NCBI GenBank assembly: GCA_038255145.1
Contig: JBBSLP010000019.1
Coordinates: forward strand, 1-64,000
DNA length: 64,000 nt
Source: WHTX01 sp038255145
GTDB taxonomy: Bacteria; Actinomycetota; Acidimicrobiia; Acidimicrobiales; CAIXPF01
Direction: 5' to 3'
In this document: positions 8,200-16,571 of the stretch, piece after piece
Layout of the letters: every line of letters starts with the position of its first letter
Position numbering within the stretch: the first letter of the stretch is position 1
The notes under the pieces: model-generated
What the model saw: the letters and a program-made list of their open reading frames with translations, nothing else
Told to the model about the DNA's origin: nothing
Databases searched by the model: none
Position numbers and translations under genes: made by a program

Positions 8200-9360
8200 T
8201 CAGGCGCGCGGGTGGGCGGCGTTGTGCTCGCGGATGGCCTTGAGCACGCCCTGGCCGGCCTGGGCCATGAGCTCGGTGTTGTTGCGGGCCAGCATGTCCC
8301 GCGACGTCTCCACCGGCTTGAGCAGGCCCTGGACGCGGGGCACCACGTAGCGGGCGAACAGGTCGTAGCTGCGGAGCATGGCGTCCTGGGGGGCCCAGTC
8401 GTGCATGAAGCCGACCAGGGTGCCGAAGCCGCCGGAGATCTCCGACAGGTGGGCGATGGCCTCCACGGCGTCGTCGGGGGTGCCGATGATGGCGCCGCCC
8501 CGCTCGACCATGGTGTGGGTCAGGCGCTTGACGTCCGAGGCGTGCTTGGAGCCCGGCTTGGCCAGGGTGTTGACCGTGTAGTCGTTGTGCCAGCGGCCCA
8601 CGCCCTCGTAGACCTCGTCGAAGGCCCGCTGGCGGTCCTCGCAGATGTGGAAGGGCATCATCACCCGCCACCGGTCCCGCGACACCTGGTTGCCGTACTC
8701 CTCGGCGTAGGTCTCGGCCCAGCCCCACTGGGTGGGCAGGGCGGTGAGGCCCTCTTCCGAGAACGAGGCCACGGAGATGACGCCGAGGCCGTACTTGCCG
8801 GCCAGCTTCATGCCCGAGGGGCTGATGGACACGGCCGAGACGATCTCGAGGTCCTCCTGCACCGGCTTGACCTGCAGGAAGCCCTCGTGCAGCTCGAACC
8901 AGTCGCTCTTGGCCGAGATGGGGATGTCGCTGCGCAGCAGCTGGGTGATGACGTCGAGGGACTCGTCCTGGCGGTCGCGCAGCGTCACGGGGTCGATGCC
9001 GAACGTGCGGGCGTCGGACGGCAGGGCGCCGGGACCGGTGCCGAGGATGGCCCGACCCCGGGACAGGTGGTCGAGCATGGCGATGCGACCGGCCACGTTG
9101 TAAGGGTGGTGGTAGGGCAGGCTGACCACGCCGGTGGCCAGCTTGATGCGGTGGGTGCGCATGGCCGCGGCGGCCAGGAACTGCTCGGGGTGCCCGATGG
9201 TCTCCCAGCCCCCGGAGTGGTGCTCCCCCACCCAGGCCTCGTCATAGCCGAGCTCGTCGAAGCGCTCGATGAGCTGCAGGTCGCGTTCGAACTGCAGCGT
9301 CGGGTGCTCACCGACGGGGTGGTGGGGGGCGATGAAGACCCCGAAGCGCATGCGACCCAT
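8200..9360 (-). CDS. LLM-class flavin-dependent oxidoreductase (bacterial luciferase-like)
   Basis: A 386-residue TIM-barrel monooxygenase of the bacterial luciferase superfamily, using FMNH2 or F420. It opens MRFGVFIAPHHPVGEHPTL and carries YDEAWVGEHHSGGWE, the conserved EHH motif of alkanal/hydrocarbon-type members, then LATGVVSLPYHHPYNVA and RAILGTGPGALPSDA. The true start is the ATG at 9360: GGGGAGA lies 7-13 bases upstream, and the family N-terminus begins at once. A longer frame (to 9432) would cross the divergent promoter region. Its upstream region holds a palindrome (9408-9423) and the divergent dapD. The substrate is unknown. Confidence 0.85.
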   Translation of the reverse strand: MGRMRFGVFIAPHHPVGEHPTLQFERDLQLIERFDELGYDEAWVGEHHSGGWETIGHPEQFLAAAAMRTHRIKLATGVVSLPYHHPYNVAGRIAMLDHLSRGRAILGTGPGALPSDARTFGIDPVTLRDRQDESLDVITQLLRSDIPISAKSDWFELHEGFLQVKPVQEDLEIVSAVSISPSGMKLAGKYGLGVISVASFSEEGLTALPTQWGWAETYAEEYGNQVSRDRWRVMMPFHICEDRQRAFDEVYEGVGRWHNDYTVNTLAKPGSKHASDVKRLTHTMVERGGAIIGTPDDAVEAIAHLSEISGGFGTLVGFMHDWAPQDAMLRSYDLFARYVVPRVQGLLKPVETSRDMLARNNTELMAQAGQGVLKAIREHNAAHPRA

Positions 9361-9407
9361 GTGGGTTCTCCCCTGTGGCAGCGGCACCGGACGCGCCACG
9401 CGAAGAC

Positions 9408-9423
9408 TTGACAGTCTTGTCAA
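9408..9423. promoter_or_regulatory. Palindromic operator candidate between LLM gene and dapD
   Basis: TTGACAGTCTTGTCAA: 6-base arms TTGACA/TGTCAA around GTCT. It lies 48 bases before the LLM start and 39 before dapD. The size and symmetry suit a TetR- or FadR-type dimer. A TTGACA -35 reading fits neither strand well because no -10 lies 16-18 bases away. Confidence 0.4.
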
Positions 9424-9447
9424 CCGTAGCATCCGCAGGGCCGCGGC

Positions 9448-9453
9448 TATCGT
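9448..9453 (+). promoter_or_regulatory. -10 box, leaderless dapD
   Basis: TATCGT, 8 bases before the GTG at 9462. Confidence 0.55.
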
Positions 9454-9461
9454 GCGCGGCC

Positions 9462-10430
9462 GTGGCTCGTCTCGCGTTCGGCATCGGTGTCGCCACCCGC
9501 ACGGATCCCTCCCCCGCCGCCCCCGAGGGCCGGGTGCTGGACGTGCGCTACCTCACCCTGGGCCTCGGTCCCGCGCCTGTCGACGGGCCCGCCGGCCAGA
9601 TCGACGAGCTGGTGGGGGCCGATGCCGGTCGGGGGGTGATGACCGAAGCCGTCTCCGTCATCGCCGACCTCGACAGCCCCCCGGTCGACACCGCCGACGT
9701 CTACCTGCGCCTCAGCCTGTTGTCCCACCGGCTGATCGCCCCCCACGGCGCCGACCTGACCGGTGTCTTCGGACTGCTGCCCAACGTGGTGTGGACCACG
9801 CTGGGCCCGTGCGACGTGGACAGCTTCGCCGCCGTGCGCCTGCGCCTGGCCGCGGCCGGTCGGCCCGTCACCGTGTTGGGGGTGGACAAGTTCCCCCGCA
9901 TGGTCGACCACGTCATCCCCAGCGGGGTGCGCATCGCCGACGCCGACCGGGTGCGCCTCGGCGCCCACCTGGCCGAGGGCACGACGGTGATGCACGAGGG
10001 CTTCGTCAACTACAACGCCGGCACCCTGGGCCCGGCCATGGTCGAGGGGCGCATCTCGGCCGGCGTCGTCGTGGGCGCGGACAGCGACCTGGGCGGCTCG
10101 GCGTCGATCATGGGCACCCTGTCGGGCGGGGGCACCGAGGTCATCCGGGTGGGCCAGCGCTGTCTGATCGGCGCCAACGCCGGCATCGGCATCTCCCTGG
10201 GTGACGACTGCATCGTCGAGGCCGGCCTCTACGTCACCGGCGGCAGTCCGGTGACCGTGCTCGCCGGTGAGGGCGGTCCGGTCACCGAGCAGGTGGTCAA
10301 GGCCCGTGAGCTGTCGGGGCGGTCGGGCCTGCTGTTCCGCCGCAACGGCGTCACCGGCCGCATCGAGGTGGTGGCCCGCCGCGACGTGCGCTGGGAAGGC
10401 CTCAACACCGCCCTGCACAGCAACGACTAG
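9462..10430 (+). CDS. dapD: 2,3,4,5-tetrahydropyridine-2,6-dicarboxylate N-succinyltransferase
   Basis: A 322-residue enzyme of the succinylase branch of lysine/meso-diaminopimelate synthesis, transferring succinyl from succinyl-CoA. The C-terminal half is a left-handed beta-helix with the conserved stretch EGTTVMHEGFVNYNAG, then GRISAGVVVGADSDLGGSASIMG and IGANAGIGISLGDDC. The length matches the actinobacterial type, longer than the 274-residue E. coli enzyme. The start is the GTG that begins ARLAFGIGVAT, with the leaderless box upstream. Convergent with the DedA gene across a hairpin. It implies a DAP-type peptidoglycan. Confidence 0.9.
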   Translation: MARLAFGIGVATRTDPSPAAPEGRVLDVRYLTLGLGPAPVDGPAGQIDELVGADAGRGVMTEAVSVIADLDSPPVDTADVYLRLSLLSHRLIAPHGADLTGVFGLLPNVVWTTLGPCDVDSFAAVRLRLAAAGRPVTVLGVDKFPRMVDHVIPSGVRIADADRVRLGAHLAEGTTVMHEGFVNYNAGTLGPAMVEGRISAGVVVGADSDLGGSASIMGTLSGGGTEVIRVGQRCLIGANAGIGISLGDDCIVEAGLYVTGGSPVTVLAGEGGPVTEQVVKARELSGRSGLLFRRNGVTGRIEVVARRDVRWEGLNTALHSND

Positions 10431-10455
10431 GCAACGAGGCGAGCGCAACCGACTC

Positions 10456-10473
10456 GCCGGCGGGCACGCCGGC
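10456..10473. terminator. Hairpin between convergent dapD and DedA genes
   Basis: GCCGGCG - GGCA - CGCCGGC, a perfect 7-bp stem, placed to serve both strands. No T run follows. Confidence 0.45.
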
Positions 10474-10480
10474 CTGCGGA

Positions 10481-11116
10481 TCAGCTGCCGTCGCCCTGCC
10501 GGGTCCGCGGCGACAGGAACCGGCGCCACACGAACCAGCCCGTCGCCGCGGCCACGGCGACGTACAGGGCGTACTGCAGGTAGCTGACGTAGTCGCCGAC
10601 CTGGTGCCAGCGCTCGCCCAGGGCGTAGCCGGCGTAGATGAGGGCGGTGTTCCACACCAGGCTGCCCACCACGGTGAGCAGGGAGAACCGCACCAGGCCC
10701 ATGCGGCGGAAGCCGGCGGGGATGGACACCAGGGAGCGGATCAGGGGCACGCAGCGGCACACCAGCACGGCGGTGCTCCCCCGACTGTCGAACCAGCCCT
10801 CGGCCCGTTCGACGTCGGCCTCGGACAGGCGGAACCACTTGCCGTGGCGGATCACGAGGATGCGCAGGCGCTCGGGACCGATGGCGGCGGCGATGCCGTA
10901 GAGGGCCCACGCCCCCACCAGCGAGCCCACGGTGGCGGCGGCGATCATGCCCGGCAGAGAGGCCTCGCCCTGGCCGGCCACGAAGCCGGCCAAGGGCAGC
11001 ACCACCTCGCTGGGGATGGGAGGGAACAGGCTCTCGAGGGCCACGAGCAGGGCCACCCCGGCGTAGCCGAGGGAGGCGACGACGTCGGTCACCCACTCGG
11101 TCAGCTTGTCGAACAA
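10481..11116 (-). CDS. DedA-family membrane protein
   Basis: A 211-residue member of the DedA/SNARE-associated (VTT) family of polytopic inner-membrane proteins implicated in lipid flipping and membrane-potential homeostasis. It opens FDKLTEWVTDVVASLGYAGV and has the hallmark ESLFPPIPSEVVLPLAGF with the re-entrant Glu/Pro motif, then the basic CVPLIRSLVSIPAG. I choose the TTG at 11116: it matches the usual N-terminus of the family and has GGGAGGG about ten bases upstream. A GTG at 11164 in the same frame would add 16 residues of no family character, although a TACGCT box lies 10 bases before it. Confidence 0.85.
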   Translation of the reverse strand: MFDKLTEWVTDVVASLGYAGVALLVALESLFPPIPSEVVLPLAGFVAGQGEASLPGMIAAATVGSLVGAWALYGIAAAIGPERLRILVIRHGKWFRLSEADVERAEGWFDSRGSTAVLVCRCVPLIRSLVSIPAGFRRMGLVRFSLLTVVGSLVWNTALIYAGYALGERWHQVGDYVSYLQYALYVAVAAATGWFVWRRFLSPRTRQGDGS

Positions 11117-11323
11117 CGCGGAACACCCTCCCGGGAACTGGACGGACCGGACCCCGACGGCCACGGACCCGTCCAGCGTAGGGATCGATCCCCGGCCCGC
11201 CTCGGCCCTGGCCGCGGAGGGGGCAGCATCGCGCCGAGAACGGGCACCGGAAGGTGGGCGAGGCGCTCGAGGCGGGGGTCACCCTGGGGGCTGGTGGGCG
11301 GCCGGTAGGGTGGCCGGGTCGCG
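11117..11323. other. Intergenic region upstream of the DedA gene
   Basis: It holds the DedA ribosome-binding site, a minus-strand TACGCT box at about 11175-11180 that could start the DedA transcript, and a plus-strand TAGGGT at 11306-11311, 12 bases before the ATG at 11324. I see no gene in it. Confidence 0.4.
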
Positions 11324-11756
11324 ATGCGAGACGAACTCCCCCCACCGGGCCGGGCCTGGCCCGGCCTGCTGGCCGCCTGTGGCCTGCTGCTGTTCGGCTT
11401 CGTCGCCGGCGGGCTGGCGGTCCCCCGTTCCGCGGCGCCGGGCCAGCCCGACGAGCCCGGCTCCCTCGTCCAGGCCCTGGTCCCCGCACCGGCAGAGGCC
11501 CGCGGCGTCGACACCGCCGTGCCCCGGCGCACCGCCGGACGGCGCCGCCATGCCCGACGCCTCCGGCCCGCCGGGGCCGCTGCGGTCCGACGGGCTCGCG
11601 ATGGGGTACGGCTCCGCGGTGGTTCGCGCCCCCACCCCGAGGGATCGTCTCCCCGGCGACGTCGAGGTCCGCCGCGTCCCCGCTGACGCCAGGCCTGCGG
11701 TGACATCCCGCCACGGGCCAGCCCACGCGGCGGCGACCGACCGGTCGCGCCGCTGA
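11324..11756 (+). pseudogene. Possible small membrane-anchored protein, frame-switched
   Basis: The ATG at 11324 opens a convincing start: a short Pro-rich lead, then one hydrophobic segment WPGLLAACGLLLFGFVAGGL (about residues 12-31), then a Pro/Ala-rich stretch to about residue 62. After about 11515-11535 this frame turns into low-quality Arg-rich sequence and stops at 11686. The frame two bases ahead (starting near 11510) takes on the high-GC third-position pattern and runs through DGAAMPDASG and GLAMGYGSAVVRAPTP to a stop at 11756, 15 bases before the next start. The simplest reading is one gene of about 143 codons broken by a frameshift. Function unknown; the whole call is tentative. Confidence 0.35.
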
Positions 11757-11771
11757 TCCGAGAGAGGGAAC

Positions 11772-13100
11772 GTGAGTGGAGTGCTGCCCCAACTGGGGCT
11801 CGTCCTCGTCCTGGTCATCCTGAACGCCGGCTTCGCCGGTAGCGAGCTCGCGCTCGTGTCCCTGCGGGAGGGCCAGCTCCAGCGCCTCGAGCAGCGCTCG
11901 GCCAGCGGTGCCGTGCTCGCCCGGCTGGCCCGCGAACCCAACCAGTTCCTGGCCACCATCCAGATCGGCATCACCCTGGCCGGCTTCCTGGCCTCGGCCG
12001 CCGCCGCCGTGTCCCTGGCCGAGCCCCTGGTGGCTCCGCTCGACTTCCTCGGTGGCGCGGCCCGGCCCACCGCCGTGCTGATCGTGACCCTGGTGCTGGC
12101 CTACTTCACCCTCGTCTTCGGCGAGCTGGCCCCCAAGCGGGTGGCCATGCAGCGTGCCGAGAGCTGGGGCCTGGTGGCGGCCCGACCCCTGGCCGTCATG
12201 GCCAGGGTGGCCCGGCCTGCGGTGTGGCTGCTGTCGAGCTCGACCGATCTGGCCGTGCGGGTCCTCGGCGGTGATCCCAAGCGCCAACGTGAGGACGTGA
12301 CCGAAGAGGAACTGCGGGACATGGTGGCCACCCAGGTCAGCTTCACCCCCGAGCAGCGCGCCATCATCGACGGCGCCTTCGAGGTCGCGGCCCGGTCCCT
12401 GCACGAGGTGCTCCTGCCCCGCGGCCAGGTCTTCGTGCTCGACGCCGACCTGCCCGCCAACCAGGCCCTGCGCCAACTGGCCGACTCGGGCCACAGCCGG
12501 GCGCCGGTGGCCCACGGCCGCAACCTCGACGAGGTGGTGGGCGTGGTCCGCCTGCGCCAGCTGCTCGACGGCGGCGACGGCCCGGTGTCGGCCCTGGCCG
12601 AGGACGTGCCCGTCCTGCCCGAGTCGGCCGGGGTGCTCGATGCCCTGCGCCACCTGCAGGCCCGTCGCCAACAGCTGGCGCTGGTGGCCAACGAGCACGG
12701 CGGCATCGAGGGCATCGTGACCGTCGAGGACCTCGTCGAAGAGGTCGTGGGCGAGATCTACGACGAGACCGACCGCGACGTGCTGTCGGTCGTCCACCAC
12801 ACCGACGGCAGCCTCACCCTGCCCGGACGCTTCCCCATCCACGACCTGGTGGACGTGGGCCTGGACCTGCCCGAGGGGCCCTACGCCACCATCGCCGGGC
12901 TGATCCTCGAGCGGCTGGGCCGCATCCCCGAGGTCCCCGGTGACGCCGTGGTCGTCAACGGGTGGCGCCTCGAGGTGACCGGGGTGGCCCGCCGCTCCAT
13001 CACCGAGGTGGGCGTGGCCCGCGCCGCCGATCCCCACGGAGCCGACAGCGCCGCCGTCGTCGGCCACGGCACCGAGCAGCCCCCTGAGGAGCGCCGATGA
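11772..13100 (+). CDS. Hemolysin/CNNM-family transporter (DUF21-CBS-CorC)
   Basis: A 442-residue membrane protein with the CNNM/CorB order: a DUF21 transmembrane domain (about residues 1-195, three to four helices, with NAGFAGSELALVSLREGQ), a CBS pair (about 205-330, with HSRAPVAHGRNLDEVVGVV and NEHGGIEGIVTVEDLVEEVVG) and a C-terminal CorC_HlyC domain (about 345-425, with LPEGPYATIAGLIL). Such proteins export Mg2+ or divalent ions; the hemolysin name is historical. The GTG start has GAGAGAGGGAAC directly upstream. The stop overlaps the terC start (ATGA), first of a three-gene overlap operon. Confidence 0.88.
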   Translation: MSGVLPQLGLVLVLVILNAGFAGSELALVSLREGQLQRLEQRSASGAVLARLAREPNQFLATIQIGITLAGFLASAAAAVSLAEPLVAPLDFLGGAARPTAVLIVTLVLAYFTLVFGELAPKRVAMQRAESWGLVAARPLAVMARVARPAVWLLSSSTDLAVRVLGGDPKRQREDVTEEELRDMVATQVSFTPEQRAIIDGAFEVAARSLHEVLLPRGQVFVLDADLPANQALRQLADSGHSRAPVAHGRNLDEVVGVVRLRQLLDGGDGPVSALAEDVPVLPESAGVLDALRHLQARRQQLALVANEHGGIEGIVTVEDLVEEVVGEIYDETDRDVLSVVHHTDGSLTLPGRFPIHDLVDVGLDLPEGPYATIAGLILERLGRIPEVPGDAVVVNGWRLEVTGVARRSITEVGVARAADPHGADSAAVVGHGTEQPPEERR

Positions 13101-14113
13101 CGTTCGGGGCCGAGGGCGCGGCCCGCTTCGCCGAGTTCCACGTGCCCCTGTGGGCGTGGGCCCTGCTGCTGGCCGTGATCTGCACCCTGCTCATCGCCGA
13201 CCTGCTGCTCGTGCACCGCACCCCCCACGAGATCACCATCAAGGAAGCGGCCATCGAATCGGCCGTGTGGATCAGCATCGGGTTGTCCTTCACGCTGGTG
13301 GTGCTGGGCTGGCACGGGGGCCAGGCCGCCGGCGAGTACCTGTCGGGCTACCTCATCGAGAAGAGCCTCTCGATCGACAACGTCTTCGTGTGGGCGGTGA
13401 TCTTCGGCTACTTCCAGGTGCCGCAGAAGTACCAGTTCCGGGTGCTGTTCTGGGGCATCTTCGGGGCGCTCGTCCTGCGGGCCGTCTTCATCTTCGCCGG
13501 GGTGGCCCTGCTGGAGCGGTTCGAGTGGATCCTCTACGTCTTCGGGGCGTTCCTGCTGATCACCGCGTTCCGGGTCGCCCGCCAGAAGGACGAGGAGGTC
13601 CACCCCGAGAACAACCCCGTGCTCCGGCTGGTGCGGCGGTTCATCCCCTCGAGCCCCACCTACGACGGCCAGAAGATGTTCACCCGGCGCACGGGCCGCC
13701 TGCTGGCCACCCCGTTGTTCGCCGTGCTCATCCTGGTGGAGACGACCGACGTGGTCTTCGCCGTCGACTCGATCCCCGCCATCCTCGCCGTGTCCCACCA
13801 GCCCTTCATCGTCTTCTCGTCCAACGCCTTCGCCATCCTCGGCCTGCGCTCGCTGTACTTCCTGCTCGCAGGGATGGCGGGACGGTTCCGCTACCTCAAC
13901 GTGGGCCTCGGCGTGATCCTGGCCTTCGTGGGCACCAAGATGCTGATCGTCGAGCTCTACCACGTGCCCACCTGGGTGAGCCTGGCCGTCATCGCCGTCG
14001 TGCTCACCGTGACCGTGTGGGCGTCGCTCCGGGCCGAGAAGCGTGACGAGGCCGCGGCGGCGGCCACGGCGACAGGGCCGGGCGGAGCCGGCGGCGGATC
14101 GGACCGGGTGTGA
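13097..14113 (+). CDS. TerC-family membrane protein
   Basis: A 338-residue polytopic protein of the TerC/Alx family, related to tellurium resistance and manganese export. Family signatures are clear: LSIDNVFVWAVIFGYFQVP in an early helix and VVFAVDSIPAILAVS in a later one, whose acidic residues are thought to bind metal. About eight membrane segments are visible, with a charged loop PENNPVLRLVRRF in the middle. The ATG overlaps the stop of the CorC-like gene, and its own stop overlaps the Usp start. The pairing suggests a divalent-metal homeostasis operon. Confidence 0.88.
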   Translation: MTFGAEGAARFAEFHVPLWAWALLLAVICTLLIADLLLVHRTPHEITIKEAAIESAVWISIGLSFTLVVLGWHGGQAAGEYLSGYLIEKSLSIDNVFVWAVIFGYFQVPQKYQFRVLFWGIFGALVLRAVFIFAGVALLERFEWILYVFGAFLLITAFRVARQKDEEVHPENNPVLRLVRRFIPSSPTYDGQKMFTRRTGRLLATPLFAVLILVETTDVVFAVDSIPAILAVSHQPFIVFSSNAFAILGLRSLYFLLAGMAGRFRYLNVGLGVILAFVGTKMLIVELYHVPTWVSLAVIAVVLTVTVWASLRAEKRDEAAAAATATGPGGAGGGSDRV

Positions 14114-14934
14114 GCGGGCCGCCCACCGTGGTCCTGGGCGACGACGGCACCGAAGCGGCCGACACCGCCTTGGCGTGGATCGCCGCCCACGGCTGGGCCG
14201 GCTGGCGCCTCGAGGTGGTGCACGCCACCTCCACCGTCGGCCCGCCGCCACCGCCCGACGAGGCCCGCCTCCACCCCTGGGATCCACCCCATCCCCGCCA
14301 TCCCGGCCCCTCCTGCGCCTTCCTCGAGGTGGCCCACCTCGAGGCCCGCCTCGACCCCCGCCTGGCCCTGACCCAGCCCACGGACCTGCTGGTCGTGGGG
14401 CCCCGGGCTCCGGGACTGCTCAAGGCCATGCCCCTGGGGAGCACGGCCGAATGGCTGCTGCAACACCCGCCCTCCCCCCTCGTCATCGCCCGCCGGGGGG
14501 CGCCCGTGCGACGGGTGCTGGCCTGTGTGGACGGTTCCAGCCACGCCCGGCGGGCCCTGGGTGCCCTGGCCGACATGCCGTGGATCGCCGACGTCGAGGT
14601 CGTGGTGTTGCGGGTGGACGAGGGGTGGGTCGATCCGTCGTCGCTGGCTGATCCCGAGGCCACGCTGGCCGAGGCGTGCGCCGTGCTCGACGCCGCCGGT
14701 GCCTCGACCTCCACCGTGCTGGCCCCGGGGCGGGCTACGGCCACCATCGTGGCCGCGGCCGGATCCCACGCCGTCGACCTGGTCGTCCTCGGCACCCGGG
14801 GCCTCACCGGCCTGCGCCGCCTGCGCCTGGGGTCCACGGCAGCTGCGGTGGCCCGCAGCGTGAGTTGCTCGACCCTGCTGGCCTTCGACGACACCGATCA
14901 CGACCACGTCGAGCTCCACAGGCGGCCCGGCTAA
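14110..14934 (+). CDS. Universal stress protein with two Usp domains
   Basis: A 274-residue tandem UspA protein. Domain 1 (about residues 1-128) keeps LLVVGPRAPGLLKAMPLGSTAEWLL. Domain 2 (about 135-262) starts RRVLACVDGSSHARRAL and ends VLGTRGLTGLRRLRLGSTAAAVA, close to the ATP-binding G-2x-G-9x-G(S/T) signature. The first domain has a shorter, less regular signature and may not bind nucleotide. Third gene of the CorC-TerC-Usp overlap operon (GTGA). Usp proteins modulate stress physiology; the specific role is unknown. Its stop codon is part of a TAACCT box that may start the next transcript. Confidence 0.85.
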   Translation: MSGPPTVVLGDDGTEAADTALAWIAAHGWAGWRLEVVHATSTVGPPPPPDEARLHPWDPPHPRHPGPSCAFLEVAHLEARLDPRLALTQPTDLLVVGPRAPGLLKAMPLGSTAEWLLQHPPSPLVIARRGAPVRRVLACVDGSSHARRALGALADMPWIADVEVVVLRVDEGWVDPSSLADPEATLAEACAVLDAAGASTSTVLAPGRATATIVAAAGSHAVDLVVLGTRGLTGLRRLRLGSTAAAVARSVSCSTLLAFDDTDHDHVELHRRPG

Positions 14935-15011
14935 CCTGTTACCCCCGTCACCCTCGTTCGAGTGATGTCGAGCAGAGGTCACGGACCGACCGACAGGTGA
15001 AGAGGAGCGGC

Positions 15012-16571
15012 ATGACGATCTCGACGATCGCCGACATCGCCCGGCACTGGGCTGACCAGAGCCCCGACAAGACGGCCCTGGTGTTCGAGGACCGCAGCTG
15101 GACCTACCGCCAGCTCGACGAGCGGTCCAGCCAGGTGGCCCAGGCCCTGGCCTCGGTGGGGGTGCGGCCCACCGAGCGGGTGGCCTTCCTCGACAAGAAC
15201 GTGCCCGAGTACTTCCTGGTGCTGCTGGGTGGGGCGAAGATCGGCGCCGTGGGCGTGGCCGTGAACTGGCGTCTGGCCGCTCCCGAGATCCAGTACGTGC
15301 TCGACCACGCCGAGGCCAAGGTGCTGGTCATCGGTGAGGCCTTCGTCGGTCACCTGGCCCAGCTCGACCTGCCCGGCCTGGTCAAGGTGGTGGTCGTGGG
15401 CGACCCCGGCGACAGCGGGTTCGAGCGCCTCGAGGACTGGATCGGGACCTTCCCTGCCGTCGACCCCGGCTTCGAGAGCGGCCCCGACGACACCTGCTAC
15501 CAGCTCTACACGTCGGGCACGACGGGGCTGCCCAAGGGTGTGGAGCTGACCAACGACAACTTCTTCTCCATGCTGCCCGTGGCCATCGCGGCCTGGCGCT
15601 TCGACCAGGACTCGGTGTGCCTGGTGAGCATGCCCCTGTTCCACATCTCGGGCTCGGGCTGGGGCCTCCTCGCCCTCTTCACCGGGGGCACGGACGTGCT
15701 GCTGCGCGAGGTCGACCCCGTCGCCATCCTCGACGCCATCCGCCGCTACCGGGTGACGAACACGTTGTTCGTCCCCGCCGTGCTGCAGATCCTGCTGGCC
15801 ACGCCGGGGGTGGACGACGTCGACTACTCGTCCATGCGGGCCATCATCTACGGCGCTTCCCCCATCACCGAGGACGTCCTCATCCGCTCGATGAAGACCT
15901 TCGACACCCCGTTCATGCAGGTGTACGGGCTCACCGAGACCACGGGCGCGGTGACCATGCTCGATCCCCAAGACCACGACCCCGGTGGGGAGCGGGCCTG
16001 GCTCCTGCGTTCGTGCGGGCGGCCGTGGGCGGGCAGCGAGATCCGCATCGTCGACCCCGCCTCGGGCGCCGACGCCGCCGAGGGCGACGTGGGCGAGATC
16101 TGGATCCGGGGGCGGCAGAACATGAAGGGCTACTGGCGCAACCCCGAGGCCACGGCCGAGGCCAAGCCGGCGGGGGGCTGGTTCCGCTCGGGGGACGCCG
16201 GCTACCTGCGCGAGGGCTACCTGTTCATCCACGACCGGGTGAAGGACATGGTCATCTCCGGTGGGGAGAACATCTACCCGGCCGAGGTGGAGAACGCGCT
16301 GATGAAGCACCCCGCGGTGGCCGACGTGGCCGTCATCGGCGTCCCCAGCGAACGCTGGGGCGAGACCGTCAAGGCCATCGTCGTGCGCAGCCCCGGTAGC
16401 GAGCTGACCGGGGACGAGCTGATCGCCTTCGCCAGGGAGAACCTGGCCCGCTACAAGTGCCCGACGTCGGTGGACTGGGTGGACGCCCTGCCCCGCAACC
16501 CCTCGGGCAAGATCCTGAAGACCGAGCTGCGCGAGCCGTTCTGGCGCGGTCACACCCGGAGGGTCTCATGA
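15012..16571 (+). CDS. Fatty-acid/acyl-CoA ligase (AMP-binding enzyme)
   Basis: A 519-residue acyl-adenylate-forming enzyme that activates a carboxylic acid with ATP and transfers it to CoA. Motifs in order: P-loop YTSGTTGLPKG (about residue 166), acyl-pocket VYGLTETTG, hinge region GWFRSGDAGYLREGY, KDMVISGGENIYPAEVENAL, and the catalytic lysine of NPSGKILKTEL near the C-terminus. GAGGAGCGGC precedes the ATG, and TAACCT at 14932-14937 is a plausible -10. The stop overlaps the next start (ATGA), so it is translated with the carboxymuconolactone-decarboxylase-like protein. Substrate unknown, probably a medium/long-chain or aromatic acid. Confidence 0.9.
   Translation: MTISTIADIARHWADQSPDKTALVFEDRSWTYRQLDERSSQVAQALASVGVRPTERVAFLDKNVPEYFLVLLGGAKIGAVGVAVNWRLAAPEIQYVLDHAEAKVLVIGEAFVGHLAQLDLPGLVKVVVVGDPGDSGFERLEDWIGTFPAVDPGFESGPDDTCYQLYTSGTTGLPKGVELTNDNFFSMLPVAIAAWRFDQDSVCLVSMPLFHISGSGWGLLALFTGGTDVLLREVDPVAILDAIRRYRVTNTLFVPAVLQILLATPGVDDVDYSSMRAIIYGASPITEDVLIRSMKTFDTPFMQVYGLTETTGAVTMLDPQDHDPGGERAWLLRSCGRPWAGSEIRIVDPASGADAAEGDVGEIWIRGRQNMKGYWRNPEATAEAKPAGGWFRSGDAGYLREGYLFIHDRVKDMVISGGENIYPAEVENALMKHPAVADVAVIGVPSERWGETVKAIVVRSPGSELTGDELIAFARENLARYKCPTSVDWVDALPRNPSGKILKTELREPFWRGHTRRVS

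Noticed and set aside
9408..9413. TTGACA as a -35 element
   Set aside because: No TAnnnT box lies 16-18 bases downstream on either strand; the symmetric arrangement fits an operator better.
11117..11164. GTG 11164 as DedA start
   Set aside because: Adds 16 residues outside the family. The TTG at 11116 has a good Shine-Dalgarno and the family N-terminus. A TACGCT box 10 bases before the GTG keeps it as a weaker alternative.
9447..13067. 1206-codon open frame on the minus strand
   Set aside because: It lies opposite dapD, DedA and the CorC-like gene. Its product is His/Gln/Gly/Val-rich antisense text typical of high-GC shadows and has no recognisable domain.
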